Assembly (NCBI RefSeq): GCF_036346295.1
Contig: NZ_CP107819.1
Span: 7,130,001 to 7,194,000, forward strand
DNA length: 64,000 bases
Reading direction: 5' to 3'
Source: Streptomyces sp. NBC_00536
Lineage (GTDB): Bacteria; Actinomycetota; Actinomycetes; Streptomycetales; Streptomycetaceae
The position numbers and the translations under genes are program-made. Under the pieces are notes generated by a model. It was not told the DNA's origin. It did no database searches and saw only the letters and a program-made list of their open reading frames with translations. Positions 55,266 through 63,861 of this stretch are shown piece after piece. Position 1 is the stretch's first letter, and every line of letters begins with the position of its first letter.

Positions 55266-55613
55266 GAAGGGTCTCCCGAGAGCAAGCAGGCCTGTGGTGC
55301 GGGACGGGTCTGTGCTGAAAAACGCCGCGTGACAGCCAGGGTTGTGCCTGGTCCTGGCTCAAGACAGAGCTGTGGCCGATCCGTTGCATCCGGAGTTCGG
55401 CACGGTGCGATGTGCTGTTGCACAGCCTTGCAGAGTTTCTGACGGTCCGTCCAGTGGTTCTTGGTTCCAAGGGGGCGGGACGTTTTTTCCATCCCGACAG
55501 GTGCTGGCGCGCAACCGACGCGGCGTCAAATTTACCGTTTGACGACTGCCCTCACGTCAAATCCCCCTGGTAGGGTCCCCCGTATACGCAGGACCCGCAA
55601 GGAAGAGGAGACG
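55266..55613. promoter_or_regulatory. Divergent control region of the defence island
   Basis: This 348-bp region serves both defence operons. It contains the inverted repeat at 55524-55544, a further CGTCAAA at 55555-55561, a candidate -10 TAGGGT at 55571-55576, and a small hairpin (TGTGC-TGTT-GCACA near 55411). The XRE-domain protein encoded just downstream is the obvious candidate regulator. Confidence 0.55.
55524..55544. promoter_or_regulatory. Inverted repeat, candidate operator of the XRE-GHKL operon
   Basis: CGTCAAA (55524-55530) and TTTGACG (55538-55544) are perfect inverted arms around 7 bp, with a third CGTCAAA 31 bp further on. It lies 70 bp before the XRE-containing gene; autoregulation is inferred. 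Confidence 0.5.
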
Positions 55614-57701
55614 ATGGAGGACGGCGAGGATTTCGGCGCCTGGCTCGGGCGCCAGTTGCGGCGCAACGATCTGTCGCAGGCCGAGTTCGGGAAGCGGCTG
55701 GGCCTGACGCGGGCAGCGGTGTCCGCCTGGGTCACCGGCCGGGCGCAGCCGCGGGCCGAGCTGATGCCCAGGATCGCGGAGATCCTCCGTACCGACGTCG
55801 CCACCGTGGTCGACCGGGACACCGACGCCGGGTCCGCACAGCCGATCACATGGCACCACCGTCTCGCCCACCGGGACGGTGGACGGGAGTACGGCAACGC
55901 CGCGGCCTTCGCCTTCGAGGCGAGTCTGGCCGTGCTCGCGCGCGAGGCGGTTCAGAACTCCCTCGACGAGCGTTTGGACCCCACGCGCCCGGTGCGTGTC
56001 CGTTTCACCTTGCAGGAGCTGACGGGGGAGACCCTCAGCACGTTCCTCGCGGCACTGAAGTGGAACGAGTTGAAACCCCACTACGAGGCGGCGGCGGAAT
56101 CCCGGCAGAAGGTCGGGCGGATCCTGACCGAAGGGCTGCGGGCGCTGCGCGAGGAGTCGTCGTTGCTGCTCCTACGCGTGGACGACTACAACGCCGCCGG
56201 GCTCACCGGCCCTGAGTACGGTGACGGGCGGTTCGCGGCGGTGGTGCGCCGCCAGCTGGACAGTCACAAGCGGAACGACCGGGCGGGTGGCTCGTTCGGC
56301 CTGGGCAAGGCCACTCTCTGGGCGGCCAGCCGGCTGGGCCTGGTGTTGATCAACAGCACCCTGTCGGAGAACCACGAGGGGCGGACCGCGCGCCGTGTGA
56401 TCGGGCGGTTGGACCTGCCGTGGCGCGAGGTCGAGGGGATCGCCTACGCCGGACCCGCCTGGCTGGGGGAACCGGACACGGAGAAGGAACGCGAGAGCGT
56501 CTCCCGGTCCTGGTGGGCCGACGAGCGCGATGTCGCGGCCTTGCGACTCGACCGTGACGGCGACGACCCCGGCACCTCTTTCCTCGTGGTGGGTGCCCAC
56601 GACGCGGCCGGCGGCAGCGACACCCTGGAGGACATGCACCAGGTCCTGAGCGCGGCCCTCGCGGACAACTTCTGGGCGGCCATGACCTCGGGCGGATCCA
56701 CACCGCCGATGCTGGAGGCCTCCGTACGGGCCCTGCGCAACGAGGAGACCCTCGTCGCCGAGCGCCGGGTCGACCCGCACGATCACCACCCGGCGCTGGC
56801 CCGCGCCTTCCGTGCGCACCTCGACGGCGAGACCGTCGCCGAGCTGACGGCCGCCGATCAGGTGGCCGCGGCGGAGGTGCGATTCGACGTCCCGGCGCCG
56901 CGATCGGCCGGGCGCGGCGCCGCGCCCGCCGCCCACCGTGCGGTGCTCCTGGTCACCCCGGCGTCGGACACGGACGAGGAGCACAGCCGGATCGTCTGCA
57001 TGCGAGGCACCCGTATGACGGTCACGACCCGACGCCCGAGGGGCCTCGGGCTCGGGATCGACCCGTTCCAGGCGGTGCTGCTCGCGGGGTTCGCCACGGG
57101 TGACGACGGCCCGGAGGCGCGTGCGGCCGAGGCGTTCCTCAGGGCCGCGGAGCCACCTGAGCACGATCGATGGGGGGCGACGGAGGAACTCACCGCCCTC
57201 TATCCCAACGCACCCCGACGACTCACGGACCTGAACACCCGCATGGACACCGCCCTGCGCGGTGTCGTCGGGCGCGGTGTCGCCCGCGGCGACGCTCTCG
57301 GTCCGGAAGTCCTGCGGAGCATGCTGCGTCTGGACGCCCCCGCGGTGGGCGCGGGCCGCCGTATGCAGGGCTACCCGGTCGTCGACCGCGTCGTCGGGCG
57401 AGTGGACGCCGCCGGGGCCTGGACGCTGGATGTGACCGTGTCCGTCCCGCGGCGGGACGACCCGTGGCGCCTGGTGCCCGTGGCCAAGTTCGACGTGCGC
57501 TCCGGCAGTCGCCCCACGCTCCAATGGGCCGAACTCACAGGCAAGGAGAACTGCGCCGTGGTGGACGGCACCCTCGTGGTGGCCCCCGATGTCCGGACCG
57601 TCCGCTTCGGTGGGGTCACCGAGGTCGGCAGCCATCCGGTCTCCGCGACGATGGCGGGCGTGGTCGTGGACATCCAGCAGGCACGGGAGGGCTCCGCGTG
57701 A
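55614..57701 (+). CDS. XRE helix-turn-helix fused to a GHKL-type ATPase
   Basis: This 695-aa protein starts at ATG 55614 behind GGAAGAGGAG. Residues about 7-65 form a full XRE helix-turn-helix (LGRQLRRNDLSQAEFGKRLG, LTRAAVSAWVTGRAQPRAEL). EAVQNSLDE (111-119) and RAGGSFGLGKATLWAASRLG (about 222-241) match the N-box and lid of GHKL ATPases, as in MutL/sacsin-type defence proteins. The rest (to 695) is unassigned. Direct fusion of a DNA-binding repressor to a GHKL ATPase suggests it both controls and senses. It overlaps the next gene by 4 bp (GTGA). Confidence 0.85.
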   Translation: MEDGEDFGAWLGRQLRRNDLSQAEFGKRLGLTRAAVSAWVTGRAQPRAELMPRIAEILRTDVATVVDRDTDAGSAQPITWHHRLAHRDGGREYGNAAAFAFEASLAVLAREAVQNSLDERLDPTRPVRVRFTLQELTGETLSTFLAALKWNELKPHYEAAAESRQKVGRILTEGLRALREESSLLLLRVDDYNAAGLTGPEYGDGRFAAVVRRQLDSHKRNDRAGGSFGLGKATLWAASRLGLVLINSTLSENHEGRTARRVIGRLDLPWREVEGIAYAGPAWLGEPDTEKERESVSRSWWADERDVAALRLDRDGDDPGTSFLVVGAHDAAGGSDTLEDMHQVLSAALADNFWAAMTSGGSTPPMLEASVRALRNEETLVAERRVDPHDHHPALARAFRAHLDGETVAELTAADQVAAAEVRFDVPAPRSAGRGAAPAAHRAVLLVTPASDTDEEHSRIVCMRGTRMTVTTRRPRGLGLGIDPFQAVLLAGFATGDDGPEARAAEAFLRAAEPPEHDRWGATEELTALYPNAPRRLTDLNTRMDTALRGVVGRGVARGDALGPEVLRSMLRLDAPAVGAGRRMQGYPVVDRVVGRVDAAGAWTLDVTVSVPRRDDPWRLVPVAKFDVRSGSRPTLQWAELTGKENCAVVDGTLVVAPDVRTVRFGGVTEVGSHPVSATMAGVVVDIQQAREGSA

Positions 57702-58675
57702 ACACCGTCTACCCCTACCCGACCCTCGTGGGCAGCGTCGACGTGTCCGTGCGACAGGCGACCATCGACGGGAGGTCGCTGCACCTGTCCCTGATCTCCC
57801 AGCAGGAACGGGTGGTCGCCTTCCACCAGATCGAACGCGACGACTGGGTGGAAGGCTTCCTCGAACTGGAAGTCTCGCTGCCCCAAGAGGAGCTGGCCGA
57901 CGGTCCCTGGGCAGGGGTCGGATGTGTCGCGGTCCTGACCGAGCGGGCCACCAACACCCGCGTGGTGAGCCGCCTCCAGCGGAGTCGCAACGACACCCAC
58001 TGGCGCGGTGAGATGCGCGTGCGCCGCTCCGCGCACCTGGTGCGCGCCGTGCTCGAGGTGTTCGTGGTGGGCACCCACGGAGGTGTCGACGGCCGCGTCA
58101 TCGGGGCCGGAGACACACCGTGGATCATCGACTTCCTCGCCCGCTCGACGGCCCGCGAGCGCGAGTTGGAGATCGTGGAGGAGGACTTCCGCGACGGCCC
58201 CCGCGCGTGGCTGCGGCCGTACAAGGAGGCGCCGTGGTTCATCGACACCACGGGAGACATGCCCGTCGTTCTGCTGAACACCTCTTTCGAGGGTTTCACG
58301 GAGCTGCTCAAGGGCGCGCGCGGCCCGCTGGAGAAGGCCGCGGCCGGTCTGGTGGCCGCGCAGCTGGTCGGTGAGGCCTGGTCGGTGATGTTCCACTCCG
58401 CCCTGGGCGAATTGGAGATCGATGAGGACGGGGCTCCGCAACTCCCGGGTGGGTGGCGGGAGTCCGTGCTCCGTGTCATGCTCCCCGAGATCCTGCCGGG
58501 AATGCCGATCTCGGATGCGCTGAGCGAGGCATACAACCGGCGTGAGGAAGGCGACGGTTGGGCCGAACTCCAGTCCCGGATCCAGTACGCGGCTTCGCGT
58601 CGGGGCCAGGTGCCCAAGAACCTGACGTCGGCGATTCGTGCCGTCTCGCGTGCACAGGAGGGCTCGATCCGATGA
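57698..58675 (+). CDS. Unknown defence-island protein, 325 aa
   Basis: The start is GTG 57698 (VNTVYPYPTLVGSVDVSVRQ), overlapping the XRE-GHKL stop by 4 bp; its own stop overlaps the next ATG by 4 bp. The sequence begins as a beta-rich domain (TIDGRSLHLSLISQQERVVA) and continues with helical segments (GWRESVLRVMLPEILPGMPI). I do not recognise a family or catalytic motif. It is always likely to be made with its two neighbours, so it probably forms a complex with them. Confidence 0.75.
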   Translation: MNTVYPYPTLVGSVDVSVRQATIDGRSLHLSLISQQERVVAFHQIERDDWVEGFLELEVSLPQEELADGPWAGVGCVAVLTERATNTRVVSRLQRSRNDTHWRGEMRVRRSAHLVRAVLEVFVVGTHGGVDGRVIGAGDTPWIIDFLARSTARERELEIVEEDFRDGPRAWLRPYKEAPWFIDTTGDMPVVLLNTSFEGFTELLKGARGPLEKAAAGLVAAQLVGEAWSVMFHSALGELEIDEDGAPQLPGGWRESVLRVMLPEILPGMPISDALSEAYNRREEGDGWAELQSRIQYAASRRGQVPKNLTSAIRAVSRAQEGSIR

Positions 58676-59565
58676 TCCGGTACGAGAGCGAGGGTCCCGA
58701 ACGTCTGGCCCTGCTGCCGGCCGCGACGGTGTCCGGGTTCCTGACCGGCGCAGTGCGGGCGGGACGGGAAAGGCTGCCGCGGGTGGCGATCCTGCGTGCG
58801 AGCGTCCCGATCGACGACGCGTCCGCGCGCTGGGACACCGCGCCGCTCACGGAACTCTTCGACGAGGCCGCGCACCGGTTCGCCGACGAACGCGCCGCCG
58901 CGGACGCCTGGCTCGCCCCCCGGCTGCACGCCACGCTGCGCATGACGCGTGCCGAGGCGGCGCGCCCCGAACTGTGGAACTTCCTCGCTCTGGCGGTCGC
59001 GCCGGACCACGTCCTGTGGCGGCACCTCGCCGGGGGTGAGGGGAAGGACGGATCGGTGGCCAAAGTCAGCCCTCCGAGGTTCGCAGGGCCCCACCACACC
59101 CAGGCTTTCGCCCGTTTGTGGTGGGCGGCGGAGATGTTCCGTGACGGGCACGACTACCGACCCGTCGAGATCGCCTGCGGAAACCAGGACATGATCAACA
59201 CGGCTCTGCGGTTGGACGTGATCGACCACAAGCCCACCGCGTTGGCGATGGTCCGCGTGTTGAAGGGGCTCGCCGACTCCGGTGCCACCCGCCTGGGCGA
59301 CCGGGTCAACGCGCTGTGCACGGCGGTGAACACGGCGGCCGGCACCCTGATGTACGACGTGATCGCACCCCAGGATCCGGTCGATCACGATGCCCTGGCG
59401 GCCTGGATCGCGGACGCCGATGCCGCTCCCGCCGTTCCCTGGGACCGCCTTCCCGACGGCCCGGACGACGGAACGGCGTCCCGGCCCTCCTTCGACCGGC
59501 TCTCGGAACTGTTCGAGAGGTTCAGTGCCGAGGCTCCGCTGCGAGAGCGCGGTCGGGCGATGTGA
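58672..59565 (+). CDS. DUF6339-like protein, 297 aa
   Basis: The start is ATG 58672, coupled to the preceding gene. The middle is helical with WLAPRLHATLRMTRAEAARP, LWNFLALAVAPDHVLWRHLA, RLWWAAEMFRDGHDYRPVEI and ACGNQDMINTALRLDVIDH, the pattern I associate with the DUF6339 proteins of actinobacteria, which are small helical partners of ATP-binding proteins. Family assignment is from memory. Its 3' end overlaps the convergent GT87 gene by 44 bp, the right edge of the island. Confidence 0.65.
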   Translation: MIRYESEGPERLALLPAATVSGFLTGAVRAGRERLPRVAILRASVPIDDASARWDTAPLTELFDEAAHRFADERAAADAWLAPRLHATLRMTRAEAARPELWNFLALAVAPDHVLWRHLAGGEGKDGSVAKVSPPRFAGPHHTQAFARLWWAAEMFRDGHDYRPVEIACGNQDMINTALRLDVIDHKPTALAMVRVLKGLADSGATRLGDRVNALCTAVNTAAGTLMYDVIAPQDPVDHDALAAWIADADAAPAVPWDRLPDGPDDGTASRPSFDRLSELFERFSAEAPLRERGRAM

Positions 59566-60976
59566 CGACGGATCCGCCGCTTCGGGCCCGGCTTCGGGCC
59601 CGTAGGTACCGCACCGCCGTGGCCGTCAGGGCTGTGGTGGCGGCGATGGCGTAGGACGTGGTGGCGGTGGTGGTGGGGGACAGGACGGTGGCGGCGGGGG
59701 AGGAGGCGAGGTAGGCCGCGGCGCCCGCCGCGGCGGTCGGGAGCCATTCCCAGCGGCCGTCCAGGGCGACCAGGGCGATCAGCAGCAGGGCGTACCAGGA
59801 GTAGCCCGGGGTGAGCAGGAGGAACGCGGTGCCCGTGACCAGCAGGGAGCCGTGCCAGGGGCGGGCCGGGTCGCCGCGGCGCCAGACGTGGACGACCACC
59901 GCGAGGAGGACCACGGCCACGGCCGGCAGGCACCAGGAGTCCGGGAGGACGAGGCGCAGCAGGGCGTAGCGCCGACTGGCGGCGGGGTCGTCGTAGCCCT
60001 CCTCCTCGGCGTACCCGCCGAGGTAGCCGAAGACGGAGGAGCTGGAGGTCAGGACGTACGGCAGGTACGTCAGGGCCACCACCCCGGCCGTGGGGAGCAG
60101 CAGGGACGCCGCGTCGCGCCAACGGCGTACGCCGGACAGGGCGCCCGGGAGCAGTACGGCGGGCAGCATCTTCGCCGCGACGGCCAGGCCGAACAGGGCT
60201 CCGCCCAGGGCGCGTCGGCGGGTCACCAGGCCCAGCGCGGCCACCGAGAGCAGCACCGCGAGGACGTCGGCGTGCGCGTTGTTCACCGCCTCGACCGGGA
60301 CCGCCGGGCACCAGGCCCAGTAGGCGGCGCCGCGCGGGTCCCCGCCCCGGCGGCGCAGGATCAGCAGCAGGAACCACGTCACGCCCACCGCGAGCAGGGC
60401 CCCGCCGAGCTGGAGGGCCTTGTGCCGGACGCCGGGCGGGGAGAGGGCGTGGACGAGGAGGAAGTAGGCCTCCGCCACGGGCGGGTAGATCGTGTGCACC
60501 CGGGGCCTGTTGATACGGGTGCACACCCCGTCGGAGACCGCCGCCCGGTCCGGGCCGGCGCAGGCGGCGGCCCCCTGCGGGAACAGCCAGTCGTCGCGCA
60601 GCCGCAGCAGTGCGGGATCGGCCGGGGCGTGGTCGTAGGGAGAGATCCCGGCGGCCTGTACCCGCCCGTCCCAGGCGTACCGGAAGGAGTCGGTACTGGT
60701 GCGCGGCGGCGCCACCAGGCCGGTGGCGGCCACGGCGACCGCGCCGGCCAGCACCAGGGGGACGACCCACCGGGCGGGCACCGCGCGCAGGACCCCCACG
60801 GCCACCGCGAAGAGGAGCCAGGCGGCGCCGTATCCCCAGGTCAGGGCCGCCTGGTCGGTGAAGTAGGCGTCCTTGCGGATCGTGATGGTGAGGATGAATA
60901 CGAGCGCGATGAGGAGGGTGGTGATCAGGGTGATGGCGAGGGGCGTGCGGGCGGTGCGGGGGCTGGGGCGGGGCAT
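59522..60976 (-). CDS. GT87-like mannosyltransferase (DUF2029 type)
   Basis: This 484-aa polytopic membrane protein has about 12 helices (LITTLLIALVFILTI, WLLFAVAVGVLRAVPA and so on). Between early helices it has RYAWDGRVQAAGISPYDHAP and TIYPPVAEAYFLL, typical of the polyprenol-phosphomannose-dependent alpha-mannosyltransferases of the GT-C fold. ATG 60976 is preferred over the long Arg/Pro-rich upstream extension. Related actinobacterial enzymes build the mannans and lipomannan of the envelope. Confidence 0.85.
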   Translation of the reverse strand: MPRPSPRTARTPLAITLITTLLIALVFILTITIRKDAYFTDQAALTWGYGAAWLLFAVAVGVLRAVPARWVVPLVLAGAVAVAATGLVAPPRTSTDSFRYAWDGRVQAAGISPYDHAPADPALLRLRDDWLFPQGAAACAGPDRAAVSDGVCTRINRPRVHTIYPPVAEAYFLLVHALSPPGVRHKALQLGGALLAVGVTWFLLLILRRRGGDPRGAAYWAWCPAVPVEAVNNAHADVLAVLLSVAALGLVTRRRALGGALFGLAVAAKMLPAVLLPGALSGVRRWRDAASLLLPTAGVVALTYLPYVLTSSSSVFGYLGGYAEEEGYDDPAASRRYALLRLVLPDSWCLPAVAVVLLAVVVHVWRRGDPARPWHGSLLVTGTAFLLLTPGYSWYALLLIALVALDGRWEWLPTAAAGAAAYLASSPAATVLSPTTTATTSYAIAATTALTATAVRYLRARSRARSGGSVVTSPDRALAAEPRH

Positions 60977-61080
60977 GGGGCCAGCCTCGCAGCGCGGGGG
61001 GCCGGGGCGGGGGCGGCGGGGCCCGGTGTCCGCGTTTCGTAAGGTGTCGAAACCCCCGTCCGGCGGCCCGTGCCGCTCTG

Positions 61081-62250
61081 ATGGAAGGCATGACCGCACC
61101 GACCCGGCGCCGGGTTTCCCTGCCGCGCCCGAAGCCGCCCTCGTTCTCCGGCCGCCTGCACGACGCCCGTACCGCCACCGCCGTCGGCCGGTGGCTCGGC
61201 ACCGCCTTCGCCGTGTGCTTCGTGACCGGGCTGATCAGCCACTACCTCCAGCACCCGCCCTCCTGGGCGGCGAACTCGCTGCCGAGCCGTCCCGTGTGGG
61301 GGTACCGGCTCAGCCAGGGGCTGCACGTGGGCAGCGGGCTCGCCGCCATCGTGCTGCTCCTGGTCAAACTGTGGGCGGTCTATCCGCGGCTGTTCGTCTG
61401 GCCGCCGGTGCGGTCGGTGCGGCACGCGCTGGAGCGGCTCTCGGTGGCGCTGCTCGTCGCGTCCGCCGTCTTCGAGCTGTTCAGCGGGCTGCTCAACATC
61501 GTCGAGTGGTATCCCTGGCCGTTCTCCTTCGTGCCCGTGCACTTCGCCGTCGCCTGGGTGGCCGCCGGGTCGATCCTGCTGCACATCGCTGTCAAAGCAC
61601 CCGAGATCAGGGCCCATTGGAGCAGCCGGTCGCCGGGCACCCTTGAACTTCCCGCCCAGGACGGGCCGGACCGGCGGGCGCTGATGCTCGGACTCGGTGC
61701 GGCGGTCGGCGCCGTCACCCTGACCACCGTCGGCCAGTCCTTCACCCCGCTCGCGCGCCTCGACCTGCTCGCTCCCCGCCACCCCGGGCACGGGCCGCAG
61801 GGCCTGCCCATCAACCGCACGGCGGCCGCCGCCGGGGTGGATGCCGGGATGCTGCGGGACTGGCGGCTGGAGGTGCGGGGGGCCGTGCCGTACAGCCTGA
61901 CGCACGCTCAACTCCTGGCGCTGCCACAGACGGTGGCCCGGCTGCCCATCTCCTGCGTCGAGGGCTGGAGCGTGGAGGCACAGTGGGGCGGCGTACGGAT
62001 CCGGGACCTGCTGGACCGGGCCGGGGCGCCGCCCGGCTCGGCCGTCCGGGTCACCTCGCTGGAACGGGGCGGCGCGTACCGGGTGATGGAGATGGGGCGC
62101 GAGTACGCCCGGGACCCGCTGACCCTGCTCGCCCTGACCCTGAACGGCGAGGAACTCTCGCCCGACCACGGCTTCCCGGCCCGGATCATCGCGCCGAACC
62201 GGCCCGGGGTGCTCCAGACCAAGTGGGTCACCCTGCTGGAGGTGCTCTGA
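61081..62250 (+). CDS. Sulfite-oxidase-family molybdopterin protein fused to cytochrome b-like domain
   Basis: This 389-aa protein starts at ATG 61081 (or ATG 61090). Residues about 35-175 contain several membrane helices (GTAFAVCFVTGLISHYL, GLAAIVLLLVKLWAVYP, LSVALLVASAVFELFSGLLN, FAVAWVAAGSILLHIAVK) with His at typical haem positions. A molybdopterin-binding sulfite-oxidase-like domain follows, with the Mo-ligating Cys in RLPISCVEGWS. The fusion replaces the separate YedY/YedZ-type pair. The membrane-anchored reductase may act on methionine sulfoxide or similar. It overlaps the next gene by a single base. Confidence 0.85.
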   Translation: MEGMTAPTRRRVSLPRPKPPSFSGRLHDARTATAVGRWLGTAFAVCFVTGLISHYLQHPPSWAANSLPSRPVWGYRLSQGLHVGSGLAAIVLLLVKLWAVYPRLFVWPPVRSVRHALERLSVALLVASAVFELFSGLLNIVEWYPWPFSFVPVHFAVAWVAAGSILLHIAVKAPEIRAHWSSRSPGTLELPAQDGPDRRALMLGLGAAVGAVTLTTVGQSFTPLARLDLLAPRHPGHGPQGLPINRTAAAAGVDAGMLRDWRLEVRGAVPYSLTHAQLLALPQTVARLPISCVEGWSVEAQWGGVRIRDLLDRAGAPPGSAVRVTSLERGGAYRVMEMGREYARDPLTLLALTLNGEELSPDHGFPARIIAPNRPGVLQTKWVTLLEVL

Positions 62251-62720
62251 TGACCGCCCGCACCGCCCGGTACCTGCTCGGGGGGCTCGGACTGCTGCTG
62301 ATCGCCGTCGGGATCCGGCAGGTCATCGCGCTGCCCGACCCGCTGGACGTGGCGATCTGGCTCGGCGGCGGGCTCGTCCTGCACGACGGGATCATCGCCC
62401 CGCTGGTCCTCGGGGTCGGCCTGCTCCTGGCCGCCGGGGCCCGGGCCGCGGGCTGGTCCGCCGCCGCGCGGGGCCTCGTACGCGGGGCCCTGCTCACCGG
62501 GGGAGTGCTCGTCATGGTCACCCTCCCGCTGCTGCTGCGCCCCGGCGCGCCGCCCAACCCGTCGGCCCTGCCCCTGCCGTACGGGCGCAACCTGCTGCTC
62601 GTGCTCGGCGCGGTGCTCGCCCTCACCCTGGTGGCGGGCGCGACCCTCGCCGCCGGACGCCGCGCCCGTAGCCGTACCCGCAACGGCAACGGCAACGGGG
62701 ACGCGACGCCCCAAGACTGA
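62250..62720 (+). CDS. Membrane protein, 156 aa
   Basis: The start is ATG 62250, overlapping the upstream stop. About four membrane helices (LLGGLGLLLIAVGIRQVIA, IIAPLVLGVGLLLAAGARAA, LLTGGVLVMVTLPLLLR, LLLVLGAVLALTLVAGATLA) and a basic Arg/Asn/Gly tail. Likely co-transcribed with the molybdopterin protein. No family identified. Confidence 0.75.
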   Translation: MTARTARYLLGGLGLLLIAVGIRQVIALPDPLDVAIWLGGGLVLHDGIIAPLVLGVGLLLAAGARAAGWSAAARGLVRGALLTGGVLVMVTLPLLLRPGAPPNPSALPLPYGRNLLLVLGAVLALTLVAGATLAAGRRARSRTRNGNGNGDATPQD

Positions 62721-62785
62721 ATCCGGTTCTAGTTTTCGGGGTCGTGGCCCTAGGAACCTGCAGGCCCGCTCGCTACCCTCCGCGC

Positions 62786-63859
62786 ATGATTTCCACGGTT
62801 GTCTGGGGTACCGGCAACGTCGGCCGCGCGGCCATCCGTGCCGTCGAGGCCCATCCGGCCCTCACACTCGCCGCAGTACTCGTCCACAACCCCGGCAAGG
62901 TCGGCCGCGACGCGGGCGAACTCGCCGGGCTCCCCCACGCACTCGGGGTCCCGGCGACCGACGACGTCGCCGCCGTCCTGGCCGCCGGACACCGCGCCGT
63001 CGTGTACGCCGCCTCCGGCGACGTCCGCCCCGACGACGCCCTCGACGACATCGTCCGGGCGGTCCGGTCCGGGGCCGTCGTCGTCAGCCCCGCCCTCTAC
63101 CCGCTCTACGACCACCGCAGCGCCCCGCCCGAATTCCGCGATCCGGTGCTCGCCGCGGTCGCGGAGGGCGGCGGCTCGCTCTTCGCCTCGGGCGTCGACC
63201 CCGGCTGGGGCAACGACGTACTGCCCCTGCTGATCAGCGGACTCGGCACCACCGTCGACGCGATCCGCTGTCAGGAGATCTTCGACTACTCCACCTACGA
63301 CCAGCCGGATTCCGTCCGCCTCCTCGTCGGCATGGGCCAGCCGATGGACTTCGAGCCGATGATGCTCATGCCGTCGATCCCGACGATGGTGTGGGGCGGG
63401 CAGATACGGATGATGGCCCGGGCCCTCGGCGTCGAACTCGACGAGATCCGCGAGACCTCGCAGCGGCGCGCGCTCGACACGACGGTGACGACCGCCACGA
63501 TGGGCGAGTTCGAGGCCGGCACCCAGGGCGCCATCCGCTTCCAGGTGCAGGGGATCGTCGAGGGGGAACCCCGCATCATCATCGAGCACGTCACCCGGAT
63601 CCACGCCTCCTGCGCCCCCGACTGGCCCACGCCCCCCGACGGTTCCGGCGCGCACCGCGTCGTCATCGAGGGCCGCCCGCGCATCGAGGTCACCATCGAG
63701 TGCACCGACGAGGGCGACAACCGGTCGGCGGGCGGCAACGCCACCGCCGTGGGACGGCTGGTGGGGGCCATCGACTGGCTCGCGGCCGCCGCGCCCGGCC
63801 TCTACGACGCGCTCGACGTACCGCTGCGCCCGGCGGTCGGCAAACTCGGAAGGAAGTAG
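62786..63859 (+). CDS. Dihydrodipicolinate-reductase-like dehydrogenase
   Basis: This 357-aa protein starts at ATG 62786 (MISTVVWGTGNVGRAAIRAV). The Rossmann GTGNVG loop and SGVDPGWGNDVLPLLISGLG match DapB-like or 2,4-diaminopentanoate dehydrogenase-type enzymes. The C-terminal half does not show the DapB tetramer motif, so a role in lysine synthesis is unlikely. It is followed at 3 bp by a further gene and probably acts on an unknown keto/amino acid. Confidence 0.85.
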   Translation: MISTVVWGTGNVGRAAIRAVEAHPALTLAAVLVHNPGKVGRDAGELAGLPHALGVPATDDVAAVLAAGHRAVVYAASGDVRPDDALDDIVRAVRSGAVVVSPALYPLYDHRSAPPEFRDPVLAAVAEGGGSLFASGVDPGWGNDVLPLLISGLGTTVDAIRCQEIFDYSTYDQPDSVRLLVGMGQPMDFEPMMLMPSIPTMVWGGQIRMMARALGVELDEIRETSQRRALDTTVTTATMGEFEAGTQGAIRFQVQGIVEGEPRIIIEHVTRIHASCAPDWPTPPDGSGAHRVVIEGRPRIEVTIECTDEGDNRSAGGNATAVGRLVGAIDWLAAAAPGLYDALDVPLRPAVGKLGRK

Positions 63860-63861
63860 CC

